Assembly (NCBI RefSeq): GCF_029852145.1 | Contig: NC_079970.1 | Location: 7,006,001 to 7,070,000, forward strand | DNA length: 64,000 nt | From: Microplitis mediator | Taxonomy: Eukaryota > Arthropoda > Insecta > Hymenoptera > Braconidae | Reading direction: 5' to 3' | Part shown: positions 56,524-64,000 of the stretch, piece by piece | Position numbering within the stretch: the first letter of the stretch is position 1 | Layout of the letters: each line of letters starts with the position of its first letter | The notes under the pieces: model-generated | What the model was told of the DNA's origin: nothing | What the model saw: only the letters and a program-made list of their open reading frames with translations | Database searches by the model: none | Made by a program: the position numbers and the translations under genes

Positions 56524-57086
56524 TAATGTAATGTAGAGCTGAGAGAAGAGCGTAGTTTTAGAAGTCACCACTAGGCCGCGCATGAGCGCACAAACCTTTT
56601 CTTTTCAGACACATGACATATACCTTTGAGCAGTCGTTAAAATGCACAGTGAATCCGTAATAAATGTAATTAGGTTTTTTTCCTAAATTTTTTCCTAAAA
56701 CAAATTGAAATAAATCTACATTAATTTTTCACAAATTTATAAAATAATATCTGTAAAAATGCAATAAGGTAAAAGTTAAGGAGAGTTAAGTCCTATGGAC
56801 CGGATTGACAAATAAATAATACTAAGCAATGTAAATATACAATTGACAACAACAAGTAGATCAATAAAAATATTAAGGGGACCCGGTGATCTAGAAGCTG
56901 AAAATTTCATGGTTTAAAAAAAATTTTTTTTTTATATCTTAATAACAATCAAATCTTTTGAAATTTTAAGGGTCTATTTTATTGTTATTTAAGTATACAA
57001 ATATCGTTACAACGAAGAAAAAAAATTATTTTAAACATTTCAAAGATGGCGTTGAAGTTAGCCTCTTTAAAAAAAAGGACCCAGGC

Positions 57087-57398
57087 GGCGCAGGATGATT
57101 TAGCTCTTCTATGGGTCTGAAATAAAAAAACAAAATGGATTTTTAATCAGTATAAATATATCTATCGCAGGAACTAGAACCAAATTTTTGCGTCTAATAT
57201 TTCTATTTTTTAACATGCAAAATGTGAATTTAAAAAATGCAATTTTCGGACTAGAAATTTCAACAACGTGCCACTTCTTCAAAAAAGGTTTTTTTTTGTT
57301 GTTTATTCTAGTTCCTGTGATAGATATATTTATACTGATTAAAAATCCATTCTGTTTTTTTTATTTCAGACCCATAGAAGAGCTAAATCATCCTGCGC
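57087..57398. mobile_element. foldback with 90-bp arms
   Basis: The left arm runs GGCGCAGGATGATTTAGCTC, TTCTATGGGTCTGAAATA, then AATGGATTTTTAATCAGT and CTATCGCAGGAACTAGAA. It is closely mirrored by the right arm ending GAGCTAAATCATCCTGCGCC. The arms are about 95 bp around a loop of about 120 bp. The long plus-strand frame here (57188-57547) is read through the right arm and is not a gene. Confidence 0.75.
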
Positions 57399-57690
57399 CC
57401 CATACGAAAAAAAATATATATCCGGGCAAATCTGCATATATGCATGCAAATCTGCATATATATATGAGACGTACATTTCTATATAACTTTTACAACAGTC
57501 GCTTTTGGATCTCACAAATCTTCAAAGCAATTATTGACCGTGGTTAAAATAGTCTTTGTCTCTGTCCGTTAAACGACGGCCTTTGGGGGAAAATATTTAA
57601 TAGGCGTGAAGGTACTGACCGCAAACGGAAGTGCGGACTCATGTAGTCTTACTACATCTATGTATACTGTAGGATACGTGAATCTGTTCT

Positions 57691-57768
57691 CTATGATCGA
57701 GTGATTAGTGTGCGCTCCCTCGAATATAGGTTAACAGTCAAGCCCAGGTTCGAACCCTATTGATTGTC
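57691..57768 (+). pseudogene. tRNA-like sequence, possible SINE head
   Basis: TGATCGAGTGATTAGTGTGCG resembles a D-arm/A-box (TGGCCGAGTGGTTAAGGCG in class II tRNAs). Some 40 bases on, CAGGTTCGAACCCTA is a perfect B-box core (GGTTCGAACC). The T-stem pairs only partly and no clean acceptor stem is seen, so this is a decayed tRNA gene or the head of a tRNA-derived SINE, more likely the latter. Confidence 0.5.
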
Positions 57769-59025
57769 AAAAGAATGTACACAAGTATGAGGTCTTACGG
57801 TTCTCTAAGGTTCGGTAACAATTAATTACTTATGTAACCACACGCATGTATGTTCTTTTGGTAAATGTTGAGATTTTTATAAGTCAATAATTTCCCCTGA
57901 TGATATTTTTATTTTATTCGCTCTTACCCTCTTCTTTATCACTTTTTTTCTCGACCCCGTAAACAATTTAACTTTTGACCTCTTTATAATCCTTTGATCG
58001 ACGTAAGAAAAATTTCTTTATTCTAGACTTATTATTATTCTTCTGATGTCGTTAATCATAAGCCGTGCATCTAGTTCGTTGATTTTTGCTTCATTAATGC
58101 ACAGCGGAAACCAAATATAATCTACGATAAAAAAAAGCAGAATAAATTTCTTTCAAGATAAAATATAAGATTCTTCATAAAAAAATGCGTTTTACATTTT
58201 TTTTATTTAAATTATAAATACGTTTATCGTAGTGTTAAAAATTAAATTTATTTTTCTCTGGAAATATATTCAAATTTATTTTGTGATAAATTTAATATTT
58301 CGACTCTGAATTCAAAATAAAAAAAAAAAAAAAACTTTCCGAACTCTACAATAAAATGCTTATAACGATAAGTTTTTTTCATGTTTTTCTTTTCTACTCA
58401 TATATATATATATATATATTTTTGCAGAGTTTGTCAATACTCTACATGTTCTTACATATGCAGAATACGAAATTTTCTATAAACGTAGAAATAAAAAAAT
58501 GTCTTATCAGAGAGTAGAATTTTAACACATTGACATTAATAAACTTTTTTTTACTTGATTAAAAAACACATGTAACGTTTTTTTGCCGTTATCGATGATG
58601 TTAATATGGAGATATTGAAGTATTTTCAATTAATAAAAAGAATATATGTTCATACGCTCAGATAGATATACTTTAATAAAAATCTATAATTAAAAGTGTG
58701 ATGAAAAAACGAACGATTTAATATCATATTGAACTGCAGATTTTCATTTAAATTTCGCTAGAATCACAATTTTAAACCAAAGTACTATTTTATATGCAGT
58801 AAATCTTCTTAGCGTCAACTTTTCTAGTATACTCTTTCTTTTAATATTAGAAGCGCGACCTCGTCAATTGACTCATCAAATTCTATCCGAGATTATATTG
58901 GATTATTAAACTATTATAGCAAAGAAAAAAAATTATTAAAGTTTTTTTTTTCCTGATTCCACCAACAGTCAGTTAAAAAATATTATTAAAAAAAAATGAT
59001 GAGCATATCGTCTTCTTTCTGGGTA
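57769..59025. other. A+T-rich stretch, no gene seen
   Basis: There is a short TA run at 58400-58420 and many A/T tracts. I found no paired element ends and no credible coding frame. Confidence 0.4.
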
Positions 59026-59369
59026 CACGGAAAAAAATAATCGGTAGCAGCTACCGATTGGCAATCTAGGTAGCAGCTACCGATTATTTCGGTTCTACTG
59101 ACGAATTTCAATGTGTGTGCATGTGTGTGTGCGAATGCGTGGGTGTGCGAGTGCGTGAGTGCGTTCCCCTGCGCACGTGTGTGTGTGCGAGTGTATGTGT
59201 GTGTACGTAACTGATACCAAAAAAATTGATAATAGCTACCGATTATTCGGTAACAGCTACCGATTATTTCGGTAGCCGTTACAGATTGAAATCGGTATCA
59301 GCTACCGAAAAAAAATCGGTAACTGTTACCGAAATAATCGGTAGCTGTTACCGATTATTTTTTTCCGTG
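59026..59369. mobile_element. TA-flanked CGGTAGC-module MITE with a GT-rich core
   Basis: It begins CACGGAAAAAAATAATCGG after TA and ends CCGATTATTTTTTTCCGTG before TA. Modules of ATCGGTAGCAGCTACCGAT repeat in both arms. The centre (59110-59215) is a GTGTGTGCGAGTG-type degenerate microsatellite. Confidence 0.82.
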
Positions 59370-61296
59370 TAAATCTCGTTATTGCAAAATTGTAACTTTT
59401 TCAGAAATCGATCAAAACATCTATTCTGTTACACGTGCGTTAATGGAAATATTAAAATTAAAAAGTCCCTCGAACATTCTGTTATAGTTATTAAAATTTT
59501 AAGCTTTTCTTACGCAATAGCAGTACTAAAGAATGATTTTCTTTTACAATTTTAATTATTGAAAAAAAGTAGTCACGAGGTTTACCCAGAAAGGGGGATT
59601 ATTATGAAAAATATCGAAAGTAATTATTTATTATATATCTTAAAATTAAAAAGTTCTCTTTACTATCACGTTTTCATGTCGATGAGTGCAATACCTTCTA
59701 CGCTCACTGCACGTTGTCTTATTTTTTAATCATTTTCTTTCATCCCTGTTTTATATTTTTATCTCAACACACCTTCCTCTCTAGTAGTTTCCAATAGTAG
59801 TTTGACCTGGTAAAGTGTCTTTAGAAGTTGGTTTTTAAAGTGTGAAAAAATAAAAAGTCAAATAAATGTAGGATTCACTTGTCTGACAGTGACAATGTAA
59901 TACGAGAAAATATTTCCTCGTAAATTCACATTGTTGTATTTTTTTTATTTCGTTGATGGTTGTACAAGAGTGTATCGTATGGTATATATAGTTCTTTTTT
60001 TTTAGTTGACGAGTGATAAAGTATACAGCTTGAGATAAAAAAAAAATTAAATTGGTCATTATCTCGACCTAGTTTTACTCCATTGATTATACTTGTGAAT
60101 TTTCTTTGGGGTTTTTTTTTATCATTTTCGACATCTGTACTTGTGCCATAATATACATCTCATTTAATGCCATTATTTTTATTTATTTATTTTTTTTTCC
60201 ATCGAGAATGTCTACCGTTCGTGATGACACGAGAGTTTTGCAATAACTTTGACTCTATCTCAGAGATATTACTTTCATATGTCTCATATGCGGAAGTTTG
60301 TAACGAGCACTTCCACGAGCCTTATGTTCTTTTTTTTTTTATACCCATATCATGAAGTTGAAAACCTTCAAAAGATAGCTTAGAAATTGCTCACGTGGTT
60401 TGAGAGCGTGAGATTTTATCAAAAGTATAATAGGAAGAAGGAAATCTCACTAATAAATGTCCCATTAACTCAAGAAAAAAAACAGACATTGTGTACTCAA
60501 TGATGATGACAATTTAATATAAGGGATCCCGGGGGAAAATAAGACACCATCTTTGGGACAAAAAAATTTTTTTTTGTTTGAAAATGCTTAGTTATGATTC
60601 GTTTTTAATAAAGATGGATCACAACGAATAATAGCTAAAGCAATTTAGCCACTTACAACTTTTTAGAAAAAAAAATTTTTTTTTTTGTGTTAGTTAGCTG
60701 AATTGTTTCATTCAGAACTGGAAATAACTGAGTTTAAAGTAAAATGGGCTACGATTGTAAAAATTTTTTTTTTTGTTTGAAATTGTTAATTGGCCGCCTT
60801 GTTTAGATTGATCAATTGTCTCATTTTTTCTATAAACCAAAGCTAATGATTTTCAAACAGAACAAAAAATTTTTTTACTCATGCGGGATAAGTCCCATAT
60901 AAAGCTGCTATAGGACCTATTCCTGTTGCAGCAACAATTCTTTATTTTCCGTCTGCATATAATTTCTTTTCGCACATTTATTTATTGAATTCTTTAAACC
61001 TTTTTTTTCCTTAAGCCGTTATGTTTACAACAAATTAACAATAAACAATAACAATAAATATCTATAATGTTTAAAAAAATCATAATAATAAAAAAATTGA
61101 TTATTTTGCGTGGGGGGATTTGCCTCTGGATCCCACATCGCCTAATATTGTACCACTCACCCATCTACTCCACTGTCTTATCATCGCATGCGTAAAAAAA
61201 AGAGTATCTACAACTCATGCGGTGTTGTCGATTGCCCACAAGAGCAGATAAGCGCACTCGACTGCTTTCATAGGCAATTACCAACTTACCGCACTA
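59370..61296. other. A+T-rich stretch, no gene seen
   Basis: 60535-60910 contains repeated AAAAAAATTTTTTTTTGTTTGAAA-like blocks with similar sequence on both sides and may be a worn foldback element. Open frames at 59835-60059 and 60167-60355 are low-complexity. 61190-61290 has mixed composition but no usable splice sites. Confidence 0.35.
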
Positions 61297-61916
61297 CACG
61301 GAGAGCAATTTACGGTAATAATAACAATATATTGTGGGAATGGTTCCCATATCGTATGGTAACATATGAACATTACACTTGGTAATGATTACTATAATAT
61401 TATAGTAACCATTACTATAATCTTATGGTAACAATTCCCATACATTATAGGAATGATTACCATCATATATGGAAACGCTAATCATAGTATCATGGAAACG
61501 ATTACCATAATATTATGGGAGTATTTCACACTCTTTAAAAATGAATCAGTGATATTCACTTCAAATTAGTGGCTATTCACTGGGAACCACCTATCAATAT
61601 ACCACTGGTTAAATTAGTGGTATACTTATAGCTGTAGAAATAGTGACTATCCCCTGATTCGCAGTGAATTTGACTAATTCATTTTTAGAGGACATATATT
61701 ATAGGAATGGTTACCATAATATATAGGTTTATTCCCATATGTACTTAGGAACCGTTACAATGTGGTTGTAGGATTAATTGCTATTGGCTTATGGAAACTT
61801 TTCCCAGAAAGTGTGGGCCTATATCCTATAATTCCAAGTATTTATTACCGTAACGGTATGGGATGATATTTTATAAACGTGCTATTAGAAACGGTTACTA
61901 TGAATTTCTCTCCGTG
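61297..61916. mobile_element. TA-flanked GGTAACCATTACC-module MITE carrying a second MITE
   Basis: The ends CACGGAGAGCAATTTACGG and ATGAATTTCTCTCCGTG stand between TA dinucleotides (61295-61296 and 61917-61918). Modules such as ATTATAGTAACCATTACTAT fill it. A CTCTTTAAAAATGAATCAGTG-ended MITE is inserted at 61531-61690. Confidence 0.83.
61531..61690. mobile_element. AATCAGTG-armed MITE, nested copy
   Basis: The left CTCTTTAAAAATGAATCAGTG and right GACTAATTCATTTTTAGAG arms are inverted, with the core ACCACTGGTTAAATTAGTGGT. It matches 32718-32887 closely. Confidence 0.75.
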
Positions 61917-62119
61917 TAGTTGCACAATATACTATCGTCTCGAAAATGATGTCTCACTTTGCTCTGGACATCTATCAAGAATATGGTGTTTCGTTTTTCC
62001 CCGGATTCCCTTATATATCTATAACTACATTGTCAAACATAGATTCAAATTTTCTTTAGAAATTTATTGATTTGTTTTCTTTCCTCAATGTTTTTGTTCA
62101 TTAAAACAAAAAATTTACA

Positions 62120-62998
62120 TAGAGTAGAGATACCGTTTTCGGCCACTTTAAGGCCAGTTTTAGAAACTTAGAATTTAGAAGAATTAAAATAAAATAATTT
62201 GTAAAAAACGTAACGACAATTAATTTTTAAAATGTGTACACGGTAAAAAACTTTTTGTAACCAGAAGATGAAAGAACTTACGGTAACAAACTTCTGCCTT
62301 AAAATACGAATAACGGACAATTCGTTATGATAATGATGTTCTTGTAACTCCAGCGGATTGTTTGTTGCACCTAGCAATGGTTTGTAACTGCGAAAAAACG
62401 ATTATGCTACGGTAAAAAAATTAGCTAGTTAAAATAACAAAGTAAATTTATATCTCTGACAACATTTTTGTACTCATAAACTAAAGTTACTTAGAGTAAC
62501 AAATTAGAACTCTCTCCATTGTCAATGGCAATAGCTCCCTTAACAGAGAACCTATCGCTTTCCATACTTGCTAATATTATTTTTCTAGTGCAGAGGGTCG
62601 AATTTAACTCACGTGAGTAGTTGTCGCCCTATAACTTTATTTTTACTATTTCATTTCTTACGACTAAAACGCCAAAATTAGTTGTCTGCTTTGAAGTAAG
62701 ATGATATTGTTACAATAAATATCATGTGTAACCAATCTACTACTTAACTACGACACAATTGTATTTGTAATTATAACAATTCCATTTGTTACCGTAAACT
62801 TATCATGTTTGTCACTATAAAGAAATTGTTCGTTATCCCGTCTCTTGTTATGAGGTCGAAACTCTTTTTCTTCATTTACAAAGATACTTTCATAACACTG
62901 ATACAATGGAAATTTTATTTTATACTTTTTCATTCATTCAAATAAAGTTTTAAATGTCCAAAAATGGAACAGTAGCCGTAACTGGCACGTCTACCCTT
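62120..62998. mobile_element. TAGAGTAGAGATACC-ended element, enlarged by insertion
   Basis: The left TAGAGTAGAGATACCGTTTT and right GGCACGTCTACCCTTTA ends pair as in the 41797-42029 copy. The extra length seems to come from a TA-CACGGTAAAAAACTTTTTG element starting at 62239, rich in TTGTAAC/GTTACAA motifs; its right end could not be fixed. Confidence 0.5.
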
Positions 62999-63619
62999 TA
63001 TGCTGAAAATTATCAATTGTCACTAATAATAAAATAATAAAAAATGAATAAGATAATTGATTCTCTGCAGCGAAAGTCATACATATTCTCGTGGTCTTTG
63101 AACTCAATGAAATTATTTTTAAATTTAAACAAGCTCTTGAACCTCAGAAGTATTTTTTATTTTTAATTCTACTGAAAAATTAATTAACGACTGCCACTTT
63201 AAGAAAAATATTTTTATCACATACTTTGTTTGAATTTATCGCTTAAATAAAGTGACTAATTACATAATACTCATGGCAAATAATTGACGTCATTAAAAAC
63301 TTTATTAATCTGCGAAAATTTAAAATAAATTGTTCAGTTAATTTTAAAACTATTGTAAAAAATTTTAAGATGTAGAGGAAAAATTTTACTCTGAACTTTT
63401 ATTATTTAAGTAACTCACCGCCTACCAAGTTGATCGGGCTTAAAATTTAATCAAACCTAAGTCTTGATGAACCCTTTCGTGAAGTTCATCAAGATCTAGA
63501 TCTTATTAAATCTTAAGGCTGATCTAACAAGTAATTGCTAAGTTTTTAAACTAATAAAGCTGTAAATAAAGATTTTTTATTAATTTCATAACTAATTAAC
63601 TGATTTATCTCCAATTATT
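62999..63619. other. A+T-rich stretch, no gene seen
   Basis: 63410-63545 contains CTAAGTCTTGATGAACCCTTTCG and related words of the dispersed element found at 2796, 25055 and 47345, probably a worn fragment. Nothing else is recognisable. Confidence 0.4.
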
Positions 63620-63825
63620 ATGATCCTGAAGTTAACCGACAATTAATAATTTTCGGATTTTTTTTTTCAACAATTCAATTTTAAGAAATACAAAACTAAA
63701 AATATACACAGGTAGAAAATCTGAAAAAAACTATAGTTGCGATTTTTTTAAATATTTTGTTTTTTACAATTTATTGTTTTAAAAAAATCCAAAAATTATT
63801 AAACGTCAGCTAACTTAGCTATCAT
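63620..63825. mobile_element. ATGATCCTGAAGTTAAC-ended MITE
   Basis: The left ATGATCCTGAAGTTAACCGAC and right CAGCTAACTTAGCTATCAT ends are inverted repeats about 205 bp apart. No target duplication is preserved. Same family as 33476-33869. Confidence 0.6.
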
Positions 63826-64000
63826 CAAAATATAATCATATAAACATTAACGACTTTCTTTTATTTGAAGATTTTTAATTTCCTGAGCAAATAATTGAAA
63901 TTAGATTCTTATTAATGAAGTTATTTTTATAATCATCATTTTATAAAAATTTATGTTTAAAAATAATTTATTTTCAATGGCAATTAAAATATAATTTTTA

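Noticed and set aside
57188..57547. 119-residue plus-strand open frame
   Set aside because: It is read through the arm of a hairpin repeat and low-complexity sequence; the peptide is F/I/K-rich with no domain.

Overview
The window looks like nuclear DNA of an insect, most likely a parasitoid wasp (Hymenoptera, perhaps Braconidae). That is an inference from strong A+T richness, intron-containing genes with GT-AG borders, insect-type protein families and a very dense load of short inverted-repeat transposons. I see no bacterial operons, no CRISPR array and no intact viral gene. Exon borders were set by hand from GT/AG sites and by requiring reading phase to carry across each intron.

Layout. 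1-1893: repeats, then a possible promoter/leader. 1894-6858 (+): a complete four-exon gene for a nuclear protein with an N-terminal BED zinc finger, a Q-rich linker, a BTB domain and an acidic tail. 6859-10881: intergenic, with a hAT-like foldback element having a perfect 8-bp target duplication, then a less A+T-rich probable leader. 10882-12673 (+): a two-exon membrane-anchored GNAT acetyltransferase of NAT8 type. 12674-14257: nested inverted repeats. 14258-18416 (-): an aldo-keto reductase of the L-galactose-dehydrogenase type with six supported exons; its start codon lies further upstream and is uncertain. Its largest intron holds a MITE split by a LINE fragment, and a second hAT-like foldback. 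18417-31350: no secure gene, one candidate orphan exon, one candidate promoter and several MITEs. 31351-54613 (+): a TATA box, then six phase-consistent exons over 23 kb of a long basic, Ser/Arg-rich protein I cannot name. It ends on a splice donor, so the gene continues past the window or into unrecognised exons. 54614-64000: probably intron, with more MITEs and a tRNA-like pseudogene.

The genes do not form a pathway; they are a transcription regulator, an acetyltransferase, a reductase and part of a large, possibly scaffold-like gene. The most notable content is the transposon archaeology. Many MITE families with unrelated interiors share TA-flanked ends beginning CAC, insert into one another up to four layers deep, and in one place two abut over a single TA. 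I found no convincing new multi-gene biological system.
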